64,000 nucleotides of DNA, from assembly GCF_002113125.1 (NCBI RefSeq), contig NZ_NEJP01000026.1:1-64000 (forward strand), written 5' to 3'. The DNA is from Pseudomonas sp. B20(2017). Its GTDB lineage: Bacteria > Pseudomonadota > Gammaproteobacteria > Pseudomonadales > Pseudomonadaceae. Each line of letters starts with the position of its first letter. Positions within the stretch are counted from its first letter, which is position 1. The notes below the pieces were generated by a model. The model made no database searches, was not told the DNA's origin, and was given only the letters and a program-made list of their open reading frames with translations. A program made the translations under genes and the position numbers. Below are positions 1 to 8,221 of this stretch, one piece after another.

Positions 1-965
1 CGACCCAGCACCGCAGCTTCATCTACGAACCCGGCACCTTCCGCCCGCTGGCGATGCTCGACGGCAAAGGCCCGAAACGCGCCTGCCCGTTCTACTACCA
101 GCTCGACCACCTCGGCACGCCGCAGGAACTGACGGATTACAGCGGCGAGGTCGTCTGGTCGGCCAAATACAGCGCCTACGGCAAGGTCACCTCGCTGGAA
201 CTGGCGACCGAGGACTACCTGAACCAGCCGCTGCGCTTTCAGGGGCAGTACTTCGACGACGAAAGCGGACTGCATTACAACCGGCACCGGTATTACGACC
301 CAGACGTGGGGCGGTACCTGACGCCGGATCCGGTGAAGCTGGCGGGTGGGTTGAATCAGTACCGGTACGTACCGAATCCGACGGGGTGGGTGGATCCGTT
401 GGGGTTGACGTCCAATTGTCCGCCGCCGAAAAAACCGTGTCGACCAGTGAAACATGGGACACCTGGCTCGGTCGTTAATGAAGGGGAGCCACCACTACCA
501 AAGATGACCGCGCAAGAACGACGGGCGCGGATTGATGAGTTGGCGGAGGAGAATGCTTATCGGCGTTTATATGAAATGGAAGATGCAGATAATGGAGAGC
601 ATTTTTTGGAAAAGCATGGTGCTCAAACTACAGTGGGATCTCAACTTGAAAGGTTGAATTCAGGCAGGAATCCCACCACGGGTGAAATAGAAAGATACAT
701 CGGTGGTAGTAAGGATGGGCAACCAAAAATTCCGTCTGCAGCAACACATTTTTTGAGTCATAGGGATCAGTTGAATGCGATCTATAGAGCGCAATTGATT
801 TTTAAGTATACGAATTTACAAGTTTCCAAGAGGCCTATTGATATGGGTAAAATTATTGGTGAAGGGTATAAGAAAGGAAGTCTTGAATATGGTAGGCAAT
901 CAAAGGCTGTGGTGATTCTTACGCCGCAGCAGCGTGTCAGGACAGCTTATGCGGATTTTGACTAA
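1..965 (+). CDS. Rhs-family polymorphic toxin, C-terminal part (gene begins before window)
   Basis: The reading frame is open from the window edge, so only the 3' end is present. Counting from the first visible Met at position 54, residues 15-118 are typical RHS core (YYQLDHLGTPQELTD, SGLHYNRHRYYDP, GRYLTPDP) ending at the junction motif VDPLGL (113-118). Everything after that (nt 408-962) is the variable toxin tip and is clearly richer in AT than the core, a sign of tip exchange. The tip has His183 and His188 in GEHFLEKH, the block AATHFLSHRDQLNAI (229-243), IGEGY (268-272), and ends VRTAYADF. This order resembles CdiA-CT toxins of the bacterial RNase A-like fold, but that is inference. Rhs proteins usually deliver such tips by type VI secretion. 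The stop overlaps the next gene by one base (TAATG). Confidence 0.9.
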   Translation, partial: TQHRSFIYEPGTFRPLAMLDGKGPKRACPFYYQLDHLGTPQELTDYSGEVVWSAKYSAYGKVTSLELATEDYLNQPLRFQGQYFDDESGLHYNRHRYYDPDVGRYLTPDPVKLAGGLNQYRYVPNPTGWVDPLGLTSNCPPPKKPCRPVKHGTPGSVVNEGEPPLPKMTAQERRARIDELAEENAYRRLYEMEDADNGEHFLEKHGAQTTVGSQLERLNSGRNPTTGEIERYIGGSKDGQPKIPSAATHFLSHRDQLNAIYRAQLIFKYTNLQVSKRPIDMGKIIGEGYKKGSLEYGRQSKAVVILTPQQRVRTAYADFD

Positions 966-1315
966 TGAATAGGTTGTATAAGATTGTAGATATTAAAAAT
1001 TTGCTTTTTGTTTTTGATATAGAGAATACGACGGATGATGCTAGAGAGAGATTGATAGTTTCGAAGGATGTGAATAGCCGATTAGAGCTTGTCGAGCTGT
1101 TTGACGATTTGTTGCGCGCTGAGTTTTTTGAATACACAACAAGTGAACAGGATTTGTTAATTGAGACTGTTAGATACTTCTTAAATGAAGGCGATGATTT
1201 TGAGCGGGTTTTTGGAAGTATGACAACCTACTTTGATGATGAGGTGGAAGACAAGAGGCAGTTTATGACCGTGCTTCTAGAATGTCTTTCAAGATATCGT
1301 CGTGAAATTTTATGA
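965..1315 (+). CDS. Probable immunity protein for the Rhs tip
   Basis: This 116-residue acidic protein starts in the stop codon of the rhs gene (TAATG), the position where the cognate immunity gene of a polymorphic toxin is almost always found. I recognise no named domain. It has no signal peptide or membrane segment, so it should be cytoplasmic, as expected for an antidote to a cytoplasmic nuclease. The predicted fold is mostly helical, with clusters of Asp and Glu (for example LVELFDDLLRAEFFEY and FDDEVEDK) that could mask a basic nuclease tip. The DNA is strikingly AT-rich relative to the rest of the window, like the toxin tip, which suggests that the two travelled together. It overlaps the next gene by four bases (ATGA). 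The immunity role is inferred from position, size and charge only. Confidence 0.65.
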   Translation: MNRLYKIVDIKNLLFVFDIENTTDDARERLIVSKDVNSRLELVELFDDLLRAEFFEYTTSEQDLLIETVRYFLNEGDDFERVFGSMTTYFDDEVEDKRQFMTVLLECLSRYRREIL

Positions 1316-1764
1316 AGTTTGTGAGATTGATTAGATTTTTTAGTTGTGGAGTAGCTGTGATTAAAGATTTTTTTCGGTTTGTCCGGTCGTTTTTTGGTGC
1401 CAGACGTAAGCCTGGAGCCCAAGTTGGTAATGAAGTTTTTTTACAAATTAATGATGCGATTTCTGTTAAGCCTAGGAAGTGTCGGGGTGTTCACAGCTCT
1501 CGCTTTTTGAGTCATAGAGCGCAGAGGAATGCATATAACGAGGCGATGACAAGAGAGTCCAGAAAAATGCCCCGTTTCACTGGAGAGGATAGTATGGGAA
1601 ATCTGGTAGTGAGAATGGAGACTGAAAATATTGGTGAAGGATATGAGCCAAATCCTGCAGATCCATCTGATCCACGCTACATCCCTGAAATGCATGGTTT
1701 TGAAATGAGGTTTGATTTCGAGACTCTGGAGCCTTGGGCTCTATACCCAATAGAGAAAGCATAA
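1312..1764 (+). CDS. Orphan toxin-tip-like protein
   Basis: This 150-residue protein overlaps the preceding gene by four bases. Its C-terminal half shares two blocks with the Rhs tip upstream: SRFLSHRAQRNAYNEAM against THFLSHRDQLNAIYRA, and IGEGY in both, and it ends with a comparable beta-strand region (WALYPIEKA against VRTAYADF). It therefore looks like a displaced toxin tip of the same superfamily. It lacks the paired histidines (H183, H188 upstream) and instead has a hydrophobic, basic N terminus (MKFVRLIRFFSCGVAVIKDFF) that could be a membrane helix. No RHS core remnant precedes it. It could be a decayed tip kept for recombination, a distinct toxin, or a protein that binds the neighbouring immunity proteins. 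AT-rich like its neighbours. The function is not established. Confidence 0.55.
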   Translation: MKFVRLIRFFSCGVAVIKDFFRFVRSFFGARRKPGAQVGNEVFLQINDAISVKPRKCRGVHSSRFLSHRAQRNAYNEAMTRESRKMPRFTGEDSMGNLVVRMETENIGEGYEPNPADPSDPRYIPEMHGFEMRFDFETLEPWALYPIEKA

Positions 1765-2180
1765 TGTTGATGCATCCTTATCTTGATATTCCTTATCGTC
1801 CAAGGTTGTCTCACCTTCTCGGTGGGTTTGATACATATGATCGCGAAGAGAGCTTGGGTGAGGCGCTGGCTGCGTACGATCCTGAGGATCCATCAGACAG
1901 AAGTATTTTAATCTCCAGGTACGTAATCCAGCGGTTTTCGAAGCTGAGCTATCGGCATAAATTCGTTTTGTTTGCCGTATTGGGAGAGGCGCTTGAAAAA
2001 GGTGGTGATGTCTTTCAAGAGGTTCTGGAGCATGATCCATACTCTCACTCCTTGTTACCAGACGGCTGGGACGAAATGAGTGACCCAAAAGCATTTTTCG
2101 AAAGCATGTACTTTCAGTTGTCCGAAGCATGGATGGACGAGCTTTACAAAGCCATTCAAGAAGACTCATCAACTTGGTAG
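1764..2180 (+). CDS. Probable second immunity protein
   Basis: The start is the ATG at 1764, which overlaps the stop of the previous gene (TAATG); an in-frame upstream Met lies inside that gene and lacks support. The product is 138 residues, acidic and soluble, with no domain I can name. Motifs such as YDREESLGEALAAYDPEDPSD and the Trp/Asp-rich C terminus (LSEAWMDELYKA) give it the look of polymorphic-toxin immunity proteins. Its position directly after an orphan tip-like gene fits the usual toxin-immunity order, giving two units in series. About 90 bp of unremarkable sequence follows before the convergent gene. Function is inferred from arrangement only. Confidence 0.55.
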   Translation: MLMHPYLDIPYRPRLSHLLGGFDTYDREESLGEALAAYDPEDPSDRSILISRYVIQRFSKLSYRHKFVLFAVLGEALEKGGDVFQEVLEHDPYSHSLLPDGWDEMSDPKAFFESMYFQLSEAWMDELYKAIQEDSSTW

Positions 2181-2268
2181 GCGCAACTTAATGCTTGCTG
2201 CGATTTTGAAGGTTTGGGGGCATTTATAGGGTGAAGGTGCTGGTTGCAAGAGATTCGGTTATGTCGAA

Positions 2269-4059
2269 TCATCGATGTCCGAGTGTAAGTGCTTCTGCAG
2301 ATGGCTGCGCGAACAGGCTATCAATCAAATGCACGCTATACCCAGGAACATTCTTCGCATGATGCTTCGCCTGCGAAGCCATCTCTGCCAACTGACTCGC
2401 ATCCAGTTGCGCACACGCTTCAGGATGCAAATGCACCACACCAATGGACAATGACAGCAACGGAAACTCCTGACGAATACCCTGACGATTCGGCGCCACA
2501 AAACACCCAGCTTCAAGGTGCTCAGGTCGGTAGAAACGGCGGCATTGGCTCTGGAAGTCATCAAGCAATTGGTTCAGCCGTTTGCGCCAATCCTCCGGGC
2601 CGAGCACCAACAGAAAATCATCACCACCAATATGCCCGACGAAATCGCGAGACGGGTCAACGCGTTCGTTAAGACATTGCGCCAGACACAACAGCACCTC
2701 ATCCCCACGCCCATACCCATAGATATCGTTAAAGGGTTTGAAGCTGTCGATGTCGACATAGCAGATCACCGACTCGCGCCCCTGTTGCAGTAGCCGGGTG
2801 AGGCATTGCTGTATCGGCACATTCCCCGGCAACAAGGTCAGCGGATTGGCATAGCGGGCCTGCTGAATTTTCAGTTCGGTAATCAGTTTGAGCACGTCAA
2901 TCACCCGGCCCAGGCCCAGGTAGCTGCCGTTGAGGGTGATGATGAAATCTTCTTCGATGCGTTGCCGGGCGCGGCTGGTGATCAGGCGGCTGACCTGTTG
3001 CAGCGACTGGCTCATTTCCACGGCGAGGAAGTCGTCGTTCATCAGGCGGCTGATCGGTTTGCGGGCGAACAGGTCAGTGGCAAAGGGTTTGAGCAGCGCA
3101 TCGGATAACGAGTGACGGTGGACAATGCCGCATGGCTGACCCTGTTCGTCGAGCACCGCCAGCGAGTTCAGGTTGGCTTGGCGGCGGAAGGCTTCTAGTA
3201 CGGTGGCGGTCGGCGTGTCGCGATTCACGGCCGGTTGATCGTTGAGCAGGGCGCTGAGATCGCTGCCTTCATCATTCAGCGCAACGGCGCTGCTGTCGTG
3301 CTTGGGCATCAAGGCTCGGGCATCGCGCGGCGGGTGTTCCTGAGGGCGCCCGAGCAGATAGCCCTGCACCAGATCCACCCCCATTTCGGTCAGCACCGCC
3401 AACTCTTCCGGCAACTCGATGCCCTCGGCAATCACCTGTGCCCGGGAGGCCTTGGCGATTTGCAGGATCGATCCGACGAACTCGCGTTTCAACGCGTCCT
3501 GATGGATGCCGTCGATAAAGTGCCGGTCGATCTTCACGTAATCCGGTCGCAGTTCCGACCACAGGCGCAGACTCGAATAACCCGCGCCCAGATCGTCGAG
3601 GGCAATTGAAAACCCCATGGCCCGATAGTGATGCAGCGCAGTCTGCAGCAACTGGAAATCATCGATCGGTGTCTGCTCGGTGAGTTCGATCACCACTTGG
3701 CTCGGTGGAATACCAAAATCCTGAAGCAGCTGCAGCGTGCGCCCCGGCTGGTGCGCCGCTTCGAGCAGGGATTCCGGAGAGACGTTAAGAAATAGCTTGC
3801 CCGGCAACTGCTGTTCGTTGAAACGACGACAGGCGCTTTGGCGGCAGGCGATTTCCAGTTCGCTCAAGCGTCCGGCCTGGCGGGCCACGGCGAACAGGGC
3901 GATGGGGGAGTGCAGCGGGCTGTTGGACGGGCCGCGAGTCAGGGCTTCGTAGCCGAGGATGCGCCGTTCGGAGAGGCAAATGATCGGCTGGAACAGGCTG
4001 TGTAAACCGCTTTGAGTCAGGATCGAGCTCAAGGCACTCAGCTGTTCGGTCGTGGTCAT
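2269..4059 (-). CDS. EAL-CBS-GGDEF cyclic-di-GMP signalling protein
   Basis: This 596-residue cytoplasmic protein has an EAL phosphodiesterase domain first (about 1-250), a CBS pair in the middle (about 275-395) and a GGDEF domain last (about 405-560). The EAL domain keeps the catalytic signatures: YEAL (37-40), ELTE (125-128), DDLGAG (155-160), KID (176-178) and AEGIE (211-215), so it should hydrolyse c-di-GMP. The GGDEF site reads GGDDF (478-482), a substitution compatible with cyclase activity or GTP binding; I see no RxxD inhibitory site at the expected place just before it. The CBS pair probably senses an adenine nucleotide. It lies downstream of prc on the same strand, separated by a terminator; from memory the same neighbour pair is PA3258-PA3257 in PAO1. 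Whether it acts mainly as PDE or DGC cannot be read from sequence. Confidence 0.9.
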   Translation of the reverse strand: MTTTEQLSALSSILTQSGLHSLFQPIICLSERRILGYEALTRGPSNSPLHSPIALFAVARQAGRLSELEIACRQSACRRFNEQQLPGKLFLNVSPESLLEAAHQPGRTLQLLQDFGIPPSQVVIELTEQTPIDDFQLLQTALHHYRAMGFSIALDDLGAGYSSLRLWSELRPDYVKIDRHFIDGIHQDALKREFVGSILQIAKASRAQVIAEGIELPEELAVLTEMGVDLVQGYLLGRPQEHPPRDARALMPKHDSSAVALNDEGSDLSALLNDQPAVNRDTPTATVLEAFRRQANLNSLAVLDEQGQPCGIVHRHSLSDALLKPFATDLFARKPISRLMNDDFLAVEMSQSLQQVSRLITSRARQRIEEDFIITLNGSYLGLGRVIDVLKLITELKIQQARYANPLTLLPGNVPIQQCLTRLLQQGRESVICYVDIDSFKPFNDIYGYGRGDEVLLCLAQCLNERVDPSRDFVGHIGGDDFLLVLGPEDWRKRLNQLLDDFQSQCRRFYRPEHLEAGCFVAPNRQGIRQEFPLLSLSIGVVHLHPEACAQLDASQLAEMASQAKHHAKNVPGYSVHLIDSLFAQPSAEALTLGHR

Positions 4060-4076
4060 GGCAATCTCTGGCGATA

Positions 4077-4125
4077 AAAAAGGACTGGGAGCGTTCTCGA
4101 TGAAGAGAACCGCTCCCAGTCCTTT
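4077..4125 (-). terminator. Rho-independent terminator after prc
   Basis: The sequence AAAGGACTGGGAGCG...CGCTCCCAGTCCTTT forms a stem of about 20 bp around GATGAA with one mismatch. Read on the minus strand it is followed by a T-run. It lies between the prc stop and the start of the EAL-CBS-GGDEF gene, so it should separate the two transcripts or attenuate read-through. Confidence 0.8.
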
Positions 4126-4192
4126 ATTGCACGACAGAATGATGACTGTTTGATGACGATCCGCGGATCGTCAGCATTAAATTGCCATCACC

Positions 4193-6277
4193 TTACTTCT
4201 TTGCGACCTGGTTGCTCAGCTTCAGGTAATCCAGCAGCACGCGCCCGGTCTCGCTCAGGTAGGCGTCGTCTTCCGGTTTGACCTTGTCCGGCTCGGCGGC
4301 TGCCAGGGCGTCGTCGTCTTCTTTCTTCAGCTCTTTGAGCGGTTCTTCGCCTTTGGCCTTGCGACGGATGTTCTCCATCGCCAGTTGCTTGGCGTCGATG
4401 TCGGCGTGCTGGGCACGGCGTTCGGCTTCATTGAGGCTGACGGTTTTTTCTTCCAGCAGCTTCTGCGCCAGGGCCAGCTTGTCACGGATGAACACGAACT
4501 CCGCGTCCTTGGCGGAACGGGTGTCATGCTCTGACTTGAGCTGGGCCAGGTACGGCTTGAAAGGATCGCTCGCCGGTTTGATCGCCGCTCGGATGGTGTC
4601 CCAAGGCATGGCTTCCGGCAGGGCGCTTTCGCCGATTTCCTTGGTGTCGATGATCGACGGGTAATCGATGTCCGGCAGTACGCCCTGATGCTGGGTGCTC
4701 TGACCGGAAACCCGGTAGAACTTGGCCAGGGTCAGCTTCAGTTCGCCATGGTTCAGCGGCTGGATGGTCTGCACGGTGCCTTTGCCGAAGGTCTGGCCAC
4801 CGATGATCAGCGCACGGTGGTAGTCCTGCATGGCGCCGGCGAAGATCTCCGAAGCCGAGGCGGACAGGCGGTTGACCAGCAGCGCCATCGGGCCTTTGTA
4901 GAACGCGCCCGGGTTTTCGTCCTCGAGTACATCGACCCGGCCATCGGCGTTACGCACGAGCACGGTAGGGCCCTTGTCGATGAACAGGCTGGTCAGCTCG
5001 GTGGCTTCCTGCAGGGAACCGCCGCCGTTGTTGCGCAGGTCGATGACCACGCCGTCGACTTTCTCTTTCTGCAGTTCGGTCAGCAGCTTTTTGACGTCGC
5101 GAGTGGTGCTCTTGTAGTCCGGATCGCCGGCACGGAAGGCCTTGAAGTCCAGATAGAAGGCTGGAATCTCGATTACGCCGAGCTTGTAGTCCTTGCCGTC
5201 CTGTTTCAGGTTGAGCACGGATTTTTTCACAGCCTGGTCTTCAAGTTTCACCGCTTCACGGGTGATCGGCACGATCTTGCTGGTCTGGTCGTTCGGCGCA
5301 TTGCTGGCCGGGATGACTTCCAGACGCACCACGGTGCCTTTCGGACCGCGGATCAGCTTGACCACTTCGTCCAGACGCCAGCCGACCACGTCGACCATCT
5401 CTTTGTTGCCCTGGGCAACGCCGATGATCTTGTCGGCCGGAGCAACCTGCTTGGTCTTGTCGGCCGGGCCTGCCGGCACCAGACGCACGACTTTCACCTG
5501 GTCGTTGTCGCTCTGCAACACGGCGCCGATGCCCTCGAGGGACAGGCTCATGTTGATGTCGAAGTTCTCCGCGTTATCCGGCGACAGATAGTTGGTGTGC
5601 GGATCGTAAGACATGGCGAAGGTGTTGATGTACGCCTGGAAGATGTCTTCGGCGCGGGTCTGGTCCAGACGCGCCAGTTGATTCTTGTAGCGCTTGGTCA
5701 GGGTTTCCTGGATCTGCTTCGGCTCTTTGCCGGCGATCTTCTGCCGCAGCACTTCGTCCTTGACGCGTTTGCGCCACAGGTCATCGAGTTCCGCGGTGGA
5801 CTTGAGCCACGGAGCGTCCTTGCGATCTATCAGCAAGGTTTCCTTGGTGGTGAAGTCCATCTTGTCGACGCCTTTGTTCAGCTCGGCAAGGGCGAAGTCC
5901 AGACGCGCCTTCACGCGGTCCAGGTAGCGCTTGTAGATGGTGAACCCGGCGTTGAGATCGCCGCTCTTGAGGAAGTCGTCGAACTGGGTCTTCCACTTGT
6001 CGAATTCGGCAATGTCGCTGGCCATGAAGTAGCTGCGCGACGGGTCGAGCAGCTTGATGTAGCTGTCGTAGATGATCACCGAGCGCGCATCGTCGAGCGG
6101 CGGCTTGCTGTAGTGGTGACGCTTGAGCAACTCGACGACGTTCAGACTGGCGATCACTTCGTCGCGATCAGGCTGCAACTTGTCCCAGCTGTTGGCTGCG
6201 AATGTGGTGCCCGACACCGGCAACAGACCGATACCGATGAAAAGAGCGAGGGCGGTGCTGGGGAGCAGATGCTTCAT
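4193..6277 (-). CDS. prc: Tail-specific periplasmic protease Prc (Tsp/AlgO)
   Basis: Carboxy-terminal processing protease of family S41, about 694 residues, the usual length of the long proteobacterial Prc. I chose the internal Met (MKHLLPSTALALF) rather than the longest frame because it starts a proper signal peptide ending near TTFAA; 11 extra basic residues precede it in the longer version. After the signal comes the helical N-terminal region, a PDZ domain (about 245-330), the S41 core with DLRNNGGGS (413-421), and the catalytic dyad Ser476 (SASASE) and Lys499 (FGKGTVQ), then a Lys/Glu-rich C-terminal domain. It degrades periplasmic proteins with nonpolar C termini; in P. aeruginosa it is known as AlgO and acts on mutant MucA. 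Monocistronic by the look of the flanking terminator. Confidence 0.95.
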   Translation of the reverse strand: MKHLLPSTALALFIGIGLLPVSGTTFAANSWDKLQPDRDEVIASLNVVELLKRHHYSKPPLDDARSVIIYDSYIKLLDPSRSYFMASDIAEFDKWKTQFDDFLKSGDLNAGFTIYKRYLDRVKARLDFALAELNKGVDKMDFTTKETLLIDRKDAPWLKSTAELDDLWRKRVKDEVLRQKIAGKEPKQIQETLTKRYKNQLARLDQTRAEDIFQAYINTFAMSYDPHTNYLSPDNAENFDINMSLSLEGIGAVLQSDNDQVKVVRLVPAGPADKTKQVAPADKIIGVAQGNKEMVDVVGWRLDEVVKLIRGPKGTVVRLEVIPASNAPNDQTSKIVPITREAVKLEDQAVKKSVLNLKQDGKDYKLGVIEIPAFYLDFKAFRAGDPDYKSTTRDVKKLLTELQKEKVDGVVIDLRNNGGGSLQEATELTSLFIDKGPTVLVRNADGRVDVLEDENPGAFYKGPMALLVNRLSASASEIFAGAMQDYHRALIIGGQTFGKGTVQTIQPLNHGELKLTLAKFYRVSGQSTQHQGVLPDIDYPSIIDTKEIGESALPEAMPWDTIRAAIKPASDPFKPYLAQLKSEHDTRSAKDAEFVFIRDKLALAQKLLEEKTVSLNEAERRAQHADIDAKQLAMENIRRKAKGEEPLKELKKEDDDALAAAEPDKVKPEDDAYLSETGRVLLDYLKLSNQVAKK

Positions 6278-6406
6278 GCTGATTCGACGCGGGGACAATT
6301 GATAACGCATATTAGGCCGTCTTTGAAGTCGCCGGTACCTCTACGCTCTGTACGATAACTGCTGTTCAGCGTTCGTTCAGACCCCAGGGCCGGTCGCATA
6401 ATGCAA

Positions 6407-6433
6407 AAAGCCCGGCGCTACAGCTTCGGGCTC
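6407..6433 (-). terminator. Weak terminator-like hairpin before prc
   Basis: AGCCCG and CGGGCT form a 6-bp stem with a 12-base loop, followed on the minus strand by five T. It lies in the 180-bp divergent region between prc and the quinone oxidoreductase gene. It could stop antisense transcription entering from the right or attenuate the prc leader. The loop is long, so this is uncertain. Confidence 0.35.
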
Positions 6434-6458
6434 AGTCCAGACTCACTATGGAGGCACT

Positions 6459-7421
6459 GTGAAGGCATTGCAAGGCGTTGAAGGTCAAGTGGCATGGGTT
6501 GATGAACCAAGTCCTACATGTGATGTAGGACAAGTTCGCATCCGCGTGGCGGCAGCAGGCCTCAATCGCGCGGATTTATTACAGAAAGCCGGACTTTATC
6601 CACCCCCTCCGGGTGCCAGCCAGGTGCTGGGTCTTGAGTGTTCCGGGGTGATCAGCGAGGTCGGCGCAGGTTCGTCCTGGCAGGTCGGTGATCGGGTCTG
6701 CGCCTTGCTGGCCGGGGGCGGGATGGCCGAAGAAGTGGTCGTCGACGGACGGCATGTGCTGCCGGTTCCTGAAGGTGTATCGCTGATCGAGGCAGCGGCG
6801 TTGCCCGAGGTGTACGCGACCGTCTGGCTGAATGTGTTTCAACTCGCTGCGCTCAAACCGGGTGAGAAAGTTCTTCTGCACGCCGGGGCCAGTGGCATCG
6901 GCTCAGCCGCGATTCAACTGTGCAAGGCCTTCGGCAATCCGTGCTGGGTCAGCGTCGGCTCGACTGAGCGGCTGGCCTATTGCGAATCGCTGGGTGCTCA
7001 GGGCGGGGTGGTTCGCACCGACGATCTGGAAAGCCTGCGGGATTTCGGGCCGTTCGATGTGATCCTGGATCCGGTGGGCGGCAACTATTCGGCGTTGAAC
7101 CTCAAGCTGATGGCGCAGGACGGCCGTTGGGTGCTGATCGGCCTGATGGGCGGCCGCGAGGCGAAACTGGATCTGGCCCAGGTATTGGCCAAGCGCGTGC
7201 AACTGCTGGGCTCGACCCTGCGCAGCCGTGACGATCAGTTCAAGGCCGATCTGTTCAGCGATCTGAGCCAACACGTGTGGCCACTGTTTTCCGAGGGGCG
7301 ACTGAAGCCGCAACTGGCCAAGACCTTTGCGATCAAGGATGCCGAGGCGGCATTCGCCGAGCTGGCGAGCAACACGGTCGCCGGGAAGCTGGTACTGGTG
7401 ATCGACGACAGCCTGAGCTGA
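6459..7421 (+). CDS. NAD(P)H quinone oxidoreductase, zinc-free MDR family
   Basis: A 320-residue medium-chain dehydrogenase/reductase of the quinone oxidoreductase type (PIG3/TP53I3-like). The N-terminal GroES-like domain carries the family block GLNRADLLQKAGLYPPPPG (34-52) followed by LGLECSG. The Rossmann domain has VLLHAGASGIGSAAIQL, the NADPH-binding AxxGxxG-type motif. The structural zinc cysteine cluster of alcohol dehydrogenases is absent, as is normal for this subfamily. It likely reduces small quinones or enones with NADPH in the cytoplasm. It is divergent from prc; from memory this pair is PA3256-PA3257 in PAO1. A perfect 9-bp inverted repeat (GTCCTACAT-GTG-ATGTAGGAC, 6511-6531) lies inside the gene 53 bases after the start. 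The physiological substrate is not visible from sequence. Confidence 0.88.
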   Translation: MKALQGVEGQVAWVDEPSPTCDVGQVRIRVAAAGLNRADLLQKAGLYPPPPGASQVLGLECSGVISEVGAGSSWQVGDRVCALLAGGGMAEEVVVDGRHVLPVPEGVSLIEAAALPEVYATVWLNVFQLAALKPGEKVLLHAGASGIGSAAIQLCKAFGNPCWVSVGSTERLAYCESLGAQGGVVRTDDLESLRDFGPFDVILDPVGGNYSALNLKLMAQDGRWVLIGLMGGREAKLDLAQVLAKRVQLLGSTLRSRDDQFKADLFSDLSQHVWPLFSEGRLKPQLAKTFAIKDAEAAFAELASNTVAGKLVLVIDDSLS

Positions 7422-7432
7422 AAAAGCCGAAC

Positions 7433-7523
7433 CTGTGGGAGCGAGCTTGCTCGCGATGGCAGTCCGTCAGAGGCATAGTCAGCGACTGACAGATCGCAAT
7501 CGCGAGCAAGCTCGCTCCCACAG
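7433..7523. repeat. Paired REP elements (BIME)
   Basis: CTGTGGGAGCGAGCTTGCTCGCG and its inverted copy face each other around about 45 bp of spacer, between the stop codons of two convergent genes. This is the common Pseudomonas REP doublet and can fold into a large hairpin that may protect or end both transcripts. Confidence 0.92.
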
Positions 7524-7533
7524 TGGTATCCGA

Positions 7534-8187
7534 CTACTTCCAGAGGTGGATCGGCCAGCCGGATTTCTCGGCCTCTGCCAGCAACACCGGATCCGGATTG
7601 ACCACATGCGGGTAATCCACCTTCAGCAGCAGCGGCAGGTCATTGCGTGAGTCGGAATAGAAACTCGCGCCCTCAAGATTTTCTTCTTCGGCATCCAGCC
7701 ATTCCAGCAAGCGGGTGATCTTGCCTTCGCGGTAGGTCAGGGTGCCCACGGTGTGGCCGCTGTACACGCCATGCGCCACTTCCAGTTCGATCCCCAGCAC
7801 CTCGTCGATGCCCAGTCGATCGGCAATCGGTTTGACCAGGTGCGTGCCCGAGGCCGAGATCACCAGAATCCGGTCGCCGGCCTTGCGGTGGGCGGCGATG
7901 GTCTTGGTGGCGTCGCTGAAGATGATCGGCTCGATGAAGTCTTCAACCCAAGGGCCGACCAGATGCTCGACCTCTTCCGGAGTGCGGCCGATCAGCGGTT
8001 CGAGGCTGAACTCCATGTAGTCTTCCATGCGCAACTTGCCATGGCTGTAGGCGTCCATCAGCTCGTTGTTCTTGCGCATGAACGACTCGGGATCGACCCA
8101 GCCCAGGCGCCCCATCTGCTCGCTCCAGAGAGTGGCGCAGTCGCCGTGGATCAGGGTTTCGTCCAGATCAAAAATTGCCAGGGCCAT
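7534..8187 (-). CDS. HAD-superfamily phosphatase, subfamily IB
   Basis: A 217-residue HAD hydrolase of the phosphoserine-phosphatase-like IB type. Motif I is IFDLDETL (nucleophile Asp and acid Asp, residues 6-11), motif II is VISASGT, and motif IV is SDSRNDLP; a four-helix cap lies between motifs I and II. It should remove phosphate from a small organic ester in the cytoplasm. It follows the ABC transporter genes on the same strand with a gap of about 34 bases after the ATPase gene, so it probably belongs to that operon and acts on the imported or processed phosphoester. Similar proteins in Pseudomonas have been annotated as histidinol-phosphatase-like, which is an alternative reading. From memory this is PA3255 in PAO1, in the same order. 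Confidence 0.85.
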   Translation of the reverse strand: MALAIFDLDETLIHGDCATLWSEQMGRLGWVDPESFMRKNNELMDAYSHGKLRMEDYMEFSLEPLIGRTPEEVEHLVGPWVEDFIEPIIFSDATKTIAAHRKAGDRILVISASGTHLVKPIADRLGIDEVLGIELEVAHGVYSGHTVGTLTYREGKITRLLEWLDAEEENLEGASFYSDSRNDLPLLLKVDYPHVVNPDPVLLAEAEKSGWPIHLWK

Positions 8188-8221
8188 CAGTTCAGTTCCC
8201 TCTTGGGTGTCAGCAAAGTCA

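Noticed and set aside
4688..6358. Plus-strand open frame of 556 codons
   Set aside because: It lies opposite prc. Long antisense frames are common in GC-rich genes, and the translation has no protein-like features.
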